A stretch of DNA of 64,000 nt from Gnetum montanum (lineage: Eukaryota; Streptophyta; Gnetopsida; Gnetales; Gnetaceae): positions 222,115-286,114 of the forward strand of contig MNCI01003787.1 in assembly GCA_015680685.1 (NCBI GenBank). Reading direction: 5' to 3'. The position numbers were made by a program, and so were the translations under genes. Shown here in pieces: positions 43,450 through 56,427 of this stretch. The first letter of the stretch is position 1. Each line of letters begins with the position of its first letter. The notes beneath the pieces were generated by a model, which saw only the letters and a list, made by a program, of their open reading frames with translations, did not search any database and was not told where the DNA came from.

Positions 43450-46155
43450 CTAGGCCATGTACATTTCTTGAAAAATCAAGTTGACACTGAAACCTAAATC
43501 TAAAAGAGCCTTGCATGATGCATTTTTAGTGATTTGTAAGTATATTAGAGGATTCCTAGGATTAGATAATTTCCTGGGAAGGTTGTCAGCTTTGATCCAA
43601 TTAGTGACAACATGTGTTGGCATGACCATATGTGTTGAGTGTGGTGGTTGAGTTGAAGGAGGTTCCAAAGTTTTGATTGATACTAAGGCATCCAAGGAAT
43701 CAACCACTTGTGATTGCTGGGGCTTGGTTGGACTGTTGGTTCTAAAGAAAGGTCTTTTCTTCATGGGGTTGTTGAAACCAATAGTAGGTTGAGAGTTAAT
43801 AGCCCTCATGGTGTTATGTTGCTACAGTTGGGTAGGGATTTCACCCTGCATAGCTGGAGTAGGTGGTAGTGGAGTTATTGGTGGAAGAGATGCAACCAGA
43901 TGAGAAGGATGATATGCTTGTGGAATATTGCCCCTAGAAGAGGGAGTCCCATAATACTTGCAAGCTTGGTAGTGAGGTTGATGAGTGATGTGACCAATAG
44001 AGTTATGTGGAGAGATTGGCTACTGCATGTAATATCCATATGGGTCAGGTTGCTTGTAAGGATACTATTGCCTTGGTGGTGGCATTCCCCATGGTTGTGG
44101 GTGCTATCGCTATTGATATTTCTCAATTGGTTGTGGTGGAGTTCCACTTGGATAACATGTTAAGGGTTGGTGGAACTGTCTTGGGTTACCTTGAGGGTAA
44201 GGTAACCTTTAGGGTATTTACCTTTTGTTCAATCGTGGGTTGAGTGTATGCACCCCAGACTCCTATAGATGTGAGATTACAGGACAACATCCCTTAGGAT
44301 GGTCATATTAACATATCTCACATCCATTATCACTATCTATTTCCAAATCCACAACCTCTTTAATGATGGAAACTTTGCCCTTACCCTTGCTATGTGCATG
44401 TTCAGCTTCTCTCTTTTTTCTTTTCTCACTACCTTGCTCTCTAGACTCCTCTACTATTTTAAGAATAGTTTGAAATCTATTGTCTAGGGAATCCCACATT
44501 TTTTCTACCTTTATCAAAACTTCTGATGTCATCTTTTGGATAGGCAAAGTTTTCCTATTCACCATCTCTTTGAGTGGTGACTCTTCTTCATCCTCACAAA
44601 ATCTTACTCCCCTCTTCTAAAGGGAAGTATCTTGGTTATACTCTTCTGCACTTTCTCTCTTCCATAACTCACCTTCTTCCTTAGCAACTTGCTCTAATAG
44701 TCTTTGCATTTGATGGGACCTAAGCTCAGATAGTCTTTCTTGGGCATAAGTCCCAAGGGTTCTTCTCATTTCATGCCTAAGCCCATCCACGAGATGGCAC
44801 AGTTGATCCCTTTGCAAATAACCATGGCCAAGACAACAATGTAACAGTGCATAATATCAACCCATGGCAACATACAAGGGTTCATGTCCTCCTTATTTCC
44901 AGCCTTGCATTTTACTTCACAAGTTAGACACTTGGGAGTACATTTGGTACTTGTCATTAAATAGTTCTAACATAGTACTCCACCTATGAATGGATTCTGG
45001 TTCTAAAGACTAGTGCCAACTTTCCACTTCTTTAACTAGTATCTGTGGAAAAAACTTAAGTCTTTGCCATTCATTCTCTATATTTTTTAAGGCACACACA
45101 TCATGGAATGCTTGTAAGTGATTCTGAGGATCAACGTTGTATCCCCCTTCAAATCGTGGGATATTGTTCATATCTAATCTCTTGATCCTATTATCTTTCT
45201 GGTCCCTTGTTGGAATTCTAACAGCCTCAATTATGTGCCACATACTTTGAGTAGTGAGTAGGGGTTCATCATGATCATCTCATCCATGGTATCTATGATG
45301 CCTACATTGTTCCCTACTCTCCCTTCTTCTATGTCCTGACTCTCTAAAGTGCCCTCGTCCCCTTTCCTGGCTGTTTTATCTATGACTTCCACTTTTCCTA
45401 CCTTTATCCCCATGGTCTTTTTCTTTATGAACACATATAGATATTGAAGAAGAGGGTGAAGGAGATGATGAAGGTGAAGAAGAAGGAGAACCATCACCAT
45501 GACAGTATCTGCTACCTTCTATTCTATGGTCTCGGCCCTGATCGTGATTGCGATTAGAATGTCCACCTTTATCATGAGTTTGTGTCCCTTTTTTGGATCC
45601 TTTGTGCCCATGGGTATTAGGACCTAGGTTATGAATAGTGAAATTAAGGTCCTGATACACAACCCCTTGGCAAAATTCAAGGGGAGGAACATCATTGTGG
45701 GGCCAACTGCCTGAGGTAGGTTCACCACCCTCATTTTCTCTTAAGACATGTGGGGCATCCTAGGACCACTTACCCTTCAAAGACTTATGATATCTCTCTT
45801 TTTGCAAGTCCATTTGACATTGTGCCTCTATGGGATGGTATTCTCTCAACTCATGGTCTTGCACAACATATTCTACATGTAAGTGTGGCATGCCAATTCG
45901 TGTGAGAGCATGAAGAAGCATGCTCGGGATTGAATGATCGAGAGGTAACACTATGTTACCTTCTAAGTCTCACCAACATAGTTGTTCATATTGATGGAGG
46001 ATAAACATGAAGTCTAGTATATACTCATTAGTATGAATATATACCGCTCGAACTTGTTAAGAGACTGGTAGATCAACGTCATGTGTATTATGATGCCAAT
46101 TGTTTCCTGTTTTAAAACTAGGCAGTTAGGTGCTTTTGTACGAAGAAGGAGACAT
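43450..46155 (-). pseudogene. G2 gag, broken
   Basis: From the minus-strand ATG at 46155 it reads through the N domain (VEYVVQDHELREYHP), a charged Ser-rich linker near 45450, the gag core (MNNIPRFEGGYNVDPQNH near 45150; RRTLGTYAQERLSELRSH near 44750), a coiled segment (QKMTSEVLIKVEKMWDSLD, 44530) and a Cys-His motif at about 44310 in which one codon is TAA. A Pro-rich tail ends at the DLGFSVNL protease start (43490). Multiple stops. Confidence 0.8.
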
Positions 46156-46270
46156 ATTTTTCTGTTTAGTGTGTAATGTAATCTTGTCTATTATTTCCTC
46201 AATCAAGCATAAGGGTTCATTCCAACAATGTGAATGATTTCCTATGTTCTAGTTAGTGCACAAACAACTA

Positions 46271-46290
46271 AGTCCCCAACAATGATGCCA
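46271..46290 (-). other. G2 primer binding site
   Basis: TGGCATCATTGTTGGGGACT on the minus strand, one T after the LTR end TCATCA. It closely follows the Athila-type tRNA-Asp site TGGCGCCGTTGCCGGGGA, with the differences mostly C to T or G to A. Confidence 0.75.
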
Positions 46291-46291
46291 A

Positions 46292-47152
46292 TGATGAGCA
46301 GCAAGGTACCTCTACACTCAACCATACGAATACAAGCATTTCACTCACGATCCGGTTGAATTCCAAGGACTAAGTTCCTATGTGCCTTTGTGAAACAAGG
46401 ATGGGTTGATTGATCGTTGTCTTTCCAAACTTACTTATATGTCACAACTGTATGGTTAAGTAAGCTTGGGGCATATGATTTTTATAGATTTTATGTTTTT
46501 ATGTCCTGCTGCTAATAAGGGAGGGGAGAGAGAGATAAGTAAGTGGCTAATTTAACTTAACTACTAATTAACTAGGCTTTAACTAATCCTAACACCAATA
46601 TCCATTCTCACTTATTGTACACATCCTGAACTAGTGCAACACTACTGGGATTACCAAATGTTAATCGTTACTAGGTTACCAAGTGTTACACGCATGCTCG
46701 AAGTGATCATACTATGTGTGCTAATAACAAAAATGTAAAGTGCATAAAGTAAAATAAAATAAATGTAGAAGAAAATAAAATAAACGAAATGAGCAAGAAA
46801 AAAAATCTTAAGTGCTACAAAGATGAATCCAAGAACTCGTCTTTATTGTTGTACACAAGGTATGCTCAGGTACACAATGCTCAAATAAAGATCCATCCAC
46901 ACTTAGACCTCCTGCTACAAGCACTTGGAAAATACTCTAACTTGACTCCTAAAATAATTTCCTTGAAAGAATTCCTTCCAAGACTTATTCCAAGACTTCC
47001 TTCAAGACTTCCTCCCTAAATTGTGCACATGGGCACTGTATTTATAGGCTTGGGAGCAACTACTCTAATAATTAGAAAAACTGCCACTCTAATTTTAGAG
47101 AAATTGTCACTCTAATAATTAGAATAAACTGCTAGAGTAACTGCTCTCATCA
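46292..47152 (-). repeat. G2 5' LTR, complete (861 bp)
   Basis: On the minus strand: TGATGAGAGCAG start, three CTCTAATTATTAGAG-type units (47152-47060), TATA box CCTATAAATACAGTG (about 47036-47050), a short GGAAGTCTT repeat cluster (46965-47015), an ACAATAAAGACGAG signal near 46840, and the end GCTCATCA. This is the best reference for the LTR family in this window. Confidence 0.88.
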
Positions 47153-47157
47153 CATAT

Positions 47158-50100
47158 AAAGAAGGATTGTCCTAAATATCATAAATGGATTGAAAAGAAA
47201 GTATTCAATTCTCATTTGTTTGTTTTGATTCTAATATGATTGATGTTGGTCATAACACATGGTGGATTGACTTCGGTTCTACAAGCCATGTTACTAACTC
47301 CTTACAAGGGGTGCAAAACCTAAGGAGGCTAGTGAGAAGTGTGTTGAGCATCTATTCAAGCAATAAGATGCGCTCACATGTGGAGGCAGTTGGAACATGC
47401 AAATTTGTTTTAAGTAGTGGTCTTGTTTTAGAGTTGGAGAATACATTTTATATTCCAAGTTTTTTGAGGAATTCAATTTTTGTTTCAAGGCTTGTATAAT
47501 TGGGATTTTCCTTAGTTTTTCAAGAATTGTATTCATGTTATATTATAGATTTGAACTTATTGGAAATGGTACATTAATGAATGGTCTTTTCAAAACTAGC
47601 TTACAAAATGAAACTTATTATACTTCTATGCATTTTCATGATAGTGTTTGTGTTAAGAGATGTGTTATGAATGAAGAATCCTCTATGTTATGGCATTGTA
47701 GATTAGGACATATCTCTATTGAGAGAATAAAGAGATTAGTAAATGATGGAGTACTTAGTACCCAAGATTTTATTTGCATTGACACTTGTGTGGACTGCAT
47801 AAAGGGAAAGCAAACCAATATGTCAAAGAAAGATGCCAAGAGGAGTTTAGACATATTAGAGATCATACATATAAATATTTGTAGTCCAGATATGGACATG
47901 TATGGTCAAAGGTATTTCATTACTTTTATCAATGACTACTCACGATATATGTATCTCTACCTACTTCATAACAAGAACGAAGCTTTAGATTCCTTCAAGG
48001 TGTTTAAGCCTGAAGTAGATAAATAGTGTGGTAAGCAAATAAATATAGTGAGGTTTGATAGAGGTGGTAAATACTATGGTAGATATACTGATGATGAATG
48101 AGCACCTGGTCCATTTGCTAAGTTTCTTTAAGAGCATGGGATTATTTCCTAGTACACTATGCCTAGTTCTCTAGACTAGAATGGTATGGCAAAAGGAAGA
48201 AACCAAACATTATTGGACATGGTGCAAAGTATTCTTAGTAGCTCTAAGCTTCCTAAGTCCTTGTGGACTAAAGCTCTCAAGAAAACTATGTATATATTAA
48301 ACAAAGTTCCAACCAAGGCTATCTTAAGGACACCATTTGAATTATGAAAATGTTGGAAACCAAGTTTGTAACATATACACATTTGGGGATACCTATCTAA
48401 GGTAAGAGTCTATAATCCACAAGAAAAGAAGCTAGACCCAAGGACCATAGGTGGATATTTTGTTGGATATGCTGAACAATCTAAGGGATACAAATTTTAT
48501 TATCCATCACATACTACTAGGTTTGTGAAATTAAGGAATGCTGAACTTCTTAAGAATGACTTGATTAGTGGGAGGAATCAACCTTGGAACACTATTCTAG
48601 AGAAAGATCATGCAGGTGCCCAACCCTCTATTTCAAGTGAAAGATTGATTATTGTACACAAAATTCCTAGAGCACAAACACATGATGAACAACAACCAAT
48701 CATTGCAGTTCCAAAGACTACTAATCAAGAAGTAGTAGATCTAGTTAAGCAACAGATACTAGAATTGTTGAATAGCCTATTGAGTCATGCTCCTTAGGAG
48801 AATGATGAACCAACATTAAGAAGATCTACTAGAGTAAGGCAATTAGCAATTCCTAGTAGTCATATAGTGTATCTACAGGAGTCTAACTATAACATAGGAG
48901 CTAAAAATGATCCTAAAACATTTTCAGAAGCCATGAGTTGTAAGGAAGTTGACTTGTGGTATGATGTCATGAAAGATGAGATGAAATCTGTCATCTAATG
49001 GAGTCTAGAGTCTTATCAAGTTTCCTAATGGTATAAAAACCATTGGATGAAAATGGGTCTTCAAGACAAAGAAAGACTCATTAGGTAACATTGAAAGATA
49101 TAAGGCAAGACTTGTTATGAATGGGTTCGCTTAGAGAGAGGGAATAGATTACATGGAGACATTTTCTCCTGTATCTAAGGAGGACTCGCTTTGTGTGATT
49201 ATGGCATTGGTTTCCCATTTTGATTTCAAATTACATCAAATGGATGTGAAAACAACATTCCTCAATGATGAACTATAAGAAGAGGTTTATATGAAACAAC
49301 CTGAAGGATTTTCCTCTAGTGGTGATCAGTAATTGACATGCAAGCTTAAGAAATCCATATATGGATTGAAAAAGGCCTTGCGTAGATGGTATTTAAAATT
49401 CCATGATGTGATCACTTCATTTGATTTTGAAGTAAACATAATGGATCAATCTATATACTAGAAGGTCAGTGTGAGAAAAATTTGTTTCCTTGTTCTATAT
49501 GTGAATGATATCATTCTTGTGACTAATGATAATGGATTTCTATATGAGGTGAAGCAATTTCTCTCTAAGAACTTTGACATGAAGGATATGGGTGAGGCAT
49601 CTTATGTAATTGACATTAAGATCCATAAGGACAAATCTAGATGTATTCTAGAACTATCACAAGAAACCTATATTAATAAAGTTTTAGAGAGGTTTCAAAT
49701 GAAAGAATGTTCATCGAGTGTAGCACCCATTGTGAAGGATGACAAGTTCAATCTAAACCAGTGCTTCAAGGATGATTTAGAGAAAATAAAAATGAGAAAC
49801 ATTCCATATGCTTCAGCTATTGGAGGCCTAATGTATGCTCAAGTTTGCACAAGACTTGACATTACATTTTCTATGGGAATGTTGGGCAGATATCAAAGTA
49901 ATCTAGGCATTGACCATTGGAGGGCTACAAAGAAGGTGATGAGATACCTTCAAGGTACAAAAGATTACATGCTTATGTATAGATGAACTAACAATATAGA
50001 GGTGACTGGCTACTTTGATTCAAGCTTTGCTGGCTATGTTGATTCAAGGAAATCAACATTTGGCTATGTTTTTAAGCTAGTTGGAGGAGCTATGTCCTAG

Positions 50101-50460
50101 AGGAGTGGAAAGCAAACCTTGATTGCTACTTCCACAATGGAGGCAGATCTTGTTTCTTGTTTTGAGGCTACTTCACATGGTTTATGGTTGAAGAGTCTCA
50201 TGTCGGGCCTTAGAATTATAGATTTTATATCTAAGCCATTAAGAATGTTTTGTGAAAATTCAGTTGCTATCTTTATGGCTAAGAATAATAAGAGTGACAA
50301 TTGAAGTAAACACATTGACATAAAGTACTTAGCCATAAGGGAATGTGTTAAGGAAAAGAAAGTGGTCATTGAGAATATAAGCACTGAATTGATGATAGAT
50401 GATCCTTTGACAAAAGGAATGCTACTGAAGTCATTTAAGGATGATGTAGTGTAGAAGGGA
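47158..50460 (+). pseudogene. C1 protease, integrase, reverse transcriptase and RNase H, broken
   Basis: It opens with the end of the gag zinc knuckle, then a retropepsin-like WWIDFGSTSHVTNS (47262). The gag-pre-integrase HxxxH-CxxC zone follows (LWHCRLGHIS ... CVDCIKGKQ, 47690-47815), then the integrase core with HINICSPD, FINDYSRY and RFDRGGK. Reverse transcriptase from 48950 has ETFSPV, QMDVKTTFLN, KKSIYGLKKA and the catalytic box as YVND rather than YVDD (49498). RNase H ends with TMEADL and SKHIDIKYLAIRE (50310). More than ten stops, mostly TAG/TAA at Gln or Trp positions. Confidence 0.88.
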
Positions 50461-50762
50461 CTTGGTTCCATATGTAATTTGTATGTACAATTTTACAGTC
50501 TTAATGAAACTCTTATTTAGCTGTGATGTTATCTCATATTCAATTTGTGCATATAGTGATTAGAGAAAATTCACATATGGCAACACTTATAATGAACATT
50601 GGGTTTATTTATAAAGTTTAGTTACCATATAAGAAATTAAGTTTAAGAGATAATACATTGTAATACATGGAAGATAATACTCACATTCAAAGAAAATATC
50701 ACTATGATTTATGTATTCATCTCTTGAATTTTGGGTTTGATGGATATTAATTTAAATATAGA

Positions 50763-50777
50763 GACCAAGTGGAAGAA
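50763..50777 (+). other. C1 polypurine tract
   Basis: A purine-rich ACCAAGTGGAAGAA run sits directly before the TGTAATTG start of the 3' LTR, as expected for the second-strand primer. Confidence 0.6.
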
Positions 50778-51197
50778 TGTAATTGTTTACAGGAAAACCA
50801 ATGGTTTGTAACAGTTTCATAAAAGTGACTATTATGGGAAAATCAATAGTTTGTAATGGTTACCACAAGAGTGGTCTCATATTTTCCATTTAAACTAAAA
50901 GTTTGGTAACTAGAATTTTTCTAGCCTATAAAATGTTCTTAATGGAAGAATAAAGGCACCGGAAGAAATCATGATAGTGTTACAGTTTTGGTCCCTATCA
51001 CAAATTCTTAGAGTTTGCATATACCATCGTTGTTGAGCATCGGTGTGATAGAAGAATCAAAACACTCACCGCAACAAGTTCATGCAAAGGCATCAATGGG
51101 TAGAGGTCAATTTTAATTTATTTATGCATATTTGATTCCTTGTGCAATTCAGTTATTATGTTGTCTAGCCAATGTTTTCTACACAATTTTTCCAACA
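50778..51197 (+). repeat. C1 3' LTR (420 bp)
   Basis: TG...CA ends, TATAAAA at 50937-50943, AATAAAGG at about 50951. Complete, unlike the 5' LTR. Confidence 0.88.
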
Positions 51198-51202
51198 TAC
51201 AT

Positions 51203-53200
51203 AATCTCTTCACAAATTTTTAGTGCCATCCAATATAGTTCACACTTGCACTATTACTATAGTCTAATCTATATCAACATAGGTTGCAAGTGCACATTGC
51301 CAAAGGCCTATACATTTTAAAACATATTAGTGCTACATTAACATCTAAAATACATAATTCCACATCAAATCAATGTATTATGTTAGATATATTAAAACTT
51401 ATACATGTATTAATGTTGTGGATGCTATTTCTTATCCTTAGTTTCAATCATCAAAATAAAAATAAAAAAACTTACAATTCAAAACCAGAAATTTTAGCCT
51501 TTAAGCAAGCCCACAATGTTTAATGTAACCTATTTATAATCTATATGTATATAAAACATCTAAAATAATAGACATATATATATTTATAAATAAAAATAGA
51601 TGTATAAATATATACATATTTATAGAAAAAATATTTATTATATATATTGCATCTCATTGACTTTTCCTTCCATGTTTTCAAATTTTACCCCACATATCAT
51701 ATACATGTTTGCATGTCTCTAAGTTTGTGAAGCATAGTAATATAATAAAATATTTAAATTATATTTTCTTGAGATAAAGTAAGATACTATTATAAGAAAT
51801 ATTCTATGCTTACAAATTATAAATTGAAATTGAAACTTAAGCTTTATTATGTCCGAAGACCCATATAAACTACATATATTACATTTTCATGAAAAATAAA
51901 AATAGATTATAAATTGACTAAGCACCAATGTAGTAGTAAAAACAAATCATACAAGTTTTTTACTACAAAATTAAAATGTTATCTTAAATGGGTAGTCATA
52001 GAATAAGAAAGAAACACATATAACTCATCTTCAAGGATTCTTACACAACCTACAAATGCATTATTCTCAAGGGAGTTCAGTCCATCTTCCCCTTGTTCAT
52101 TGAAAGGCTATTTTGTAATAAAATTGGAAAAAAATGGGAACTAGCTTCCAAGTGGTTGTACATATTGTATACGGTTATATTCAAAGGGAGGGAAGTGAAG
52201 TAAGAACTAGTGATTTGTCAAGGGGTAGTGAAGGAAATGGAAAAGCTACCCAAGGAGAACAAGAAGGGAAAGAAGAAAACATTTAGCAAGAGGCTGAAAT
52301 TTGGTTTTTATTATAGCTTAATAAAGCTAATGAAAACTTTATTTATCAAGGAGTATAGGAGTAATCAGATGTTGCTTCTAAGGTAGATTTTGAGCCCCGA
52401 CTATGCTAAAACTTAGAGAGTTTGATATTTGCATACAACATCGATGGTAGGATCCCTTGACATCAACATCAAAGATTAAGGAGCAAGTGGTTTCCTTGAG
52501 GAGTTGCAAAGGAAAATAAGTAATGATACAACAATAGGAAATGAGAGAATTTTGGAGAGAACCTCTAGAAATATGGAAAAAGGAAGGATTTTAAGAAGAA
52601 AGAAGCATTTCTCCTAGGAGGAAGACATTGAGATTCTAAACAATGCTACATGAGAATAAACAAAGCATTTCATGGCTACCAACTAGTTTTTTTTTTTTAA
52701 AAAAAAAAATATTTAAATTGAAAAGGAGCTTGAAAATCATTAAAAAGTTCCACAATATAAGCTAATGTTTTCATCAAACATCAGAAAATAGTAACCAGAA
52801 AAGAGTATGTGGAATAGTTGGTAAAGCAAAGAAAATGTAGTAAAAAAGAAAAAGCATATGTGCAATGCAACACAAAGGAAAAAAATTACAAAAAATAGAA
52901 TCTCTAAAACAATATAGTATGCATGGCTAAAAGAAGTAAAAATGCAAAGTAGAATAAAACAAATTTAATAATAAATTTGCACCCTTAATTTAAAAGAACA
53001 ATGAAATAGATTTGTTACAATGCCAAATGTAGATTGGAGACAAAATAACTAAAATAAAGGAAAGGTAGAATACCTAGGTAAAAAACCTGGAAGAGTGCAG
53101 TAGCAATCCTATAGGACAAAATCAAGGATCAAGAATGGTTGATGAGAAGTTGTGTTACTTTGTTCTCTCTCTGATGCTTGTGCTTGATAGAGGTCTTTCA
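51203..53200. other. AT-rich intergenic DNA
   Basis: Contains TA-rich low-complexity stretches (51540-51660) and a T12/A11 junction at 52687-52710. No coding sequence, RNA gene or element could be supported. Confidence 0.5.
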
Positions 53201-53244
53201 ACTAGATGAAACTACTATAGAATAGAAACTCACAAGATGTAATG

Positions 53245-53985
53245 AAAAGGGAATTGAATCAAATTACGTGTGTATTTGAATTCAATGAGATTCTCCATGT
53301 GTTAGGAGGACAACATGAAGGGGATACACTATATCAACAAAATAAGCAAAGGGAGATATCAAAGAAACTCTAAGGCACTAAGAAGCACATAGAGATTTCT
53401 AATATGTTAGAAAAGTAGTTACAAAAAGTGTTGTTATTTCACATAAATATTTCTCTTCAAATTTTTCAATGGCTTTTTATTTAGAGGTATCCTCCTATTT
53501 ATAAGCCATAAATAGCTTGTAAATCACAAAGAAATGATACATTGATGTCCACAAAATCTTCTAGAAGGTTCCAGATAGGAGAAATGACATGCGTAGAAAA
53601 AGAAAATATTGAAAATGTAATTGATGTGAAAGGCAATGTCCAATGTAAGAAATAATATTAATTTGGGATGTTAAGGAGCAAAGTGATGTTGTATGTCAAG
53701 AACAAGTTGCTAAAAAGCCAAAAGTTAGAATTGATGCATGAGACTATGTTGGACATCAAAACTAAAAAGTAGAGAAAAGAAGCATCTAAAAATGATATTC
53801 TAGATAATGTAAGATGTTATTTCTAGTAGATGTTAAACATAGAGACTAGAAACTATGTTGTTGATGATGAAAGACATTGAATCTAAAATTATTAGAGATG
53901 GCTTAAGTGGGAAAAAGCCATAGAATGTACTTAGAACTTTGACTTACATAAAGAAAACCCAAAGTGGATACAACAAACATAATGT
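53245..53985 (-). repeat. LTR-like repeat R1, copy 2
   Basis: Same family as 14170-15020, with a minus-strand TATA box CTTATAAATAG (53495-53505). The U3-like side (53600-53900) again has scattered GATGTY and GACAT half-motifs, but more diverged than copy 1. Confidence 0.5.
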
Positions 53986-54944
53986 CTGAGACTCCTAAAA
54001 TAAAAGTATCTCAAGAAAAGCTACAGGAAAAAATAACTAATTTTGACATCTATCTACAATCCTATATTTTAATTATGTTTTTCTAAGTATAAATGATGCA
54101 AGTTGATGATAACAAGAAGGAGAAAGAATTTGTTAGGTATAATGAGGAATAAGGTGAAAAGGATAATGTCATTATATTAGTGATCAACTTATGAGTAGCT
54201 ATGTGAGAAGGATAAGGTGAAGCCTTTTTCTCAATAAATATATCAAGTTCTTCAAAGTCTAAAATGATGAACCCAATATTAGAGATAGACTTATTACTTT
54301 ATTCTATAAAGTCTTTACTATCAATAGAAGTTTTAGGGAAGCAATTAACCACAACTTTATCTATAGGTTCAATTTTGACATTAGATAGTTCATCACTAAG
54401 TTAATAGAGTCATGAGTCATGATTTAAGTGAGAGATACTTGGAATCTATGTATCAACATCGATGGTTATCTCATGGTCTCTCAAAGATAAATGGATTTCT
54501 TAATGTATAAAAGATTATACTACATAATATTTAGTTACTAATGGCATCTTAATATTCCATTCACACTAAGACACTTATGTATGACCATTAAAAAAAAGCC
54601 TTAGATCTCACAAAATCACCTACCATGAATGACAACCTAATGGAACCTATAACCTCTACTCAAGTACTATTAAAGGAAATGAGGTTTATACAAGTTTTAT
54701 TAAAAGTTATCTAATCATGGAAACCAAGACATTTGATAAAAGCTCATGTGATCACATTAGATCCATTGTTGTCATCAATGTATATAAGTGGAATCATAGC
54801 ATTAGATGATACTTTAAAGATGATATAGATTGGTAGCTGATAGATATCCCTAGTCTTCAAGTTAATTTTGGTGTTTTTACCATGGAAGTCTATACTATCT
54901 GATCTATAGTGAGGAACTTGAGGAAAGGATGAGATAGCCTTTGT
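53986..54944. other. Unassigned degenerate DNA
   Basis: A minus-strand open stretch at 54744-54977 (MVGCWITPSLITKAISSFPQ...) is unassigned. It may be pol-derived, but no diagnostic motif is visible. Confidence 0.35.
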
Positions 54945-55262
54945 GATAAGTGATGGAGTAATCCAACACCCAACCATACAAGTTACAAGTATTCATGCAT
55001 AGCCTGATTGTAATTCATAGATAGACAATGTTGATATGCTAGTAATTAAGTTGAAGTTTAAGACTGTTGTCTTCCCACTTTGAGTTAGTGAAAGCTAAGC
55101 ATATGGTTTAACTCGCAATGAGGCATATGATAAATGATGTTGTTAATCCTAGTTTACTCTTAGAGGTAAACATAATGAAGGATGAAATTTAATCTAAGTC
55201 TAAGTAATTATAGAAATGTAAATCTACTCTAGCCTAAGGTAATGAGTATCTGGTCCTAATTT
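54945..55262 (-). repeat. Partial LTR of the G6 type
   Basis: Aligns with 11215-11510 through the GTTGTCTTCCCACTT and TATGGTTTAACTC blocks. Its U3 side is missing. Confidence 0.65.
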
Positions 55263-56427
55263 TTAGTAGTTTGTCAAGTACATCTTCATGTTCTACAAGA
55301 ATCATTGAGGTACCAACTAACATTTGAGCATCTTTGGCTCCAGAAAGATCAATTGGTGGCATAATAGGAACATTAAAAAGACTCTTTGATGTAATCTATG
55401 ATCATTTCTATAGCTCCTACTGCATCTTAATGCTACACAACTATGATTGTGGCTCCTTCTCTAGTCTCTAGCATCACTTGGAATGATGTAGCATTTCCAG
55501 AAATCTATTGTCACCAATTCATTTTTCCTAATGGAAATGATAATTGGCTACTGGCAAGGTCTGTTGATATGGTGGGCCTAATTACATCTTCAATTAACTT
55601 ATAGAGATTGATCCCTCATCATGTTTCCCAATTCATAGTCTCTGTAATCTACTATAGATGGCTCATTGAAGACCTATAATCTTGCAGTGGTGGTGGTGGC
55701 AATGGAACTTACTATTGTTGCTATTGCTAATACTGATTAGTTCGCTGATAGGTACTAGATCCTATTTGCTAGTACTGAATAGTAGTTTGGATGGTTTTAG
55801 CAAGATTTGACCTTGTTGTTCCCCCAATACCTGCTTATTTTTCCACTTGATCTTTCTTTGGTAGCATTGGCTTTAACACCTCAGCATATGAGGCATTTTA
55901 TGCTTTCCTCAAAAGATCATTAATGTAGCTTGAGATGCCTACTTGTTTGAACAATTTCCTGATAAGTCAAGAGAATGGCAGTGTAGGTTTCCTCAACTTT
56001 TTTTTTGTTCAAATTGCTACTAGATTTCTAGGAAGTAGAGATGGACAATGTTGGCGTTGAATTTTCCCATCAAAATTGCACTTCCTCTAGCCATATATGT
56101 AGACATTCTATTCAATCTCTTTGTAGGGAATAGGTGATAGGTGCCAATCTTGAAATAAATTTTCTCTTTAGCAGTTTTCTCATTGCATTCTTTGTCCTTC
56201 TTGTCATAGGTTCTATGTTGCCACAATCTTTTTGAATCAATATCAAACCTTGTTGAGATTTGTGTAACATTAGCACTTTCATTGGGCAGATTTAGAGATT
56301 TGGCTATTGCCTCAACTAATTATGGCAAAGAAATTCCTTCAATTTTAAACGTGGCATCTACTTACCTATTCTTCCAAAATTGCAGTGTCTCTCTTGAGTA
56401 CTAGTCTCCACTTGTTGTCAAGGTGGG
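55263..56427 (-). pseudogene. Degenerate gag-like DNA of another retroelement
   Basis: The minus strand carries a short frame at 56226-56020 (KDKECNEKTAKEKIYFKIGTYHL...) followed by Gln-rich and Tyr/Gln-rich codon runs near 55730, as in gag tails. No zinc knuckle or protease motif is seen, so this is a tentative call. G4 inserted at its right side. Confidence 0.3.

Larger units (their letters stand above)
38756..47152 (-). mobile_element. Ty3/Gypsy element G2, both ends present, internal deletion
   Basis: It begins TGATGAGC and ends CTCATCA, flanked by identical CATAT (38751-38755 and 47153-47157). On the minus strand: 5' LTR 47152-46292, primer site, gag from about 46155, protease, reverse transcriptase, then a jump to the region after integrase, a 3' untranslated region and a 3' LTR partly in a gap. 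RNase H and the integrase core are missing, so it depends on other elements, and gag/pol also have stops. Length is 8397 bp including 615 N. Confidence 0.93.
36531..51197 (+). mobile_element. Ty1/Copia retrotransposon C1, interrupted by Gypsy G2
   Basis: The order is 5' LTR, tRNA-Met primer site, gag, protease, integrase, reverse transcriptase, RNase H, polypurine tract, 3' LTR. Integrase before reverse transcriptase is the Copia order. Flanks are TGCAT (36526-36530) and TACAT (51198-51202), a target duplication with one change. Removing G2 leaves about 6.3 kb, typical for Copia with a long leader. Many stops make it inactive. Confidence 0.88.

Noticed and set aside
43875-44243. Overlapping open frames on both strands in 43.9-44.2 kb
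   Set aside because: They are alternative frames of the Pro/Gln-rich gag tail of G2; the same shadows appear at 63112-63480 in G4.
52680-52712. T12/A11 stretch as a hairpin terminator or regulatory site
   Set aside because: Simple low-complexity DNA in an AT-rich plant spacer with no gene next to it.
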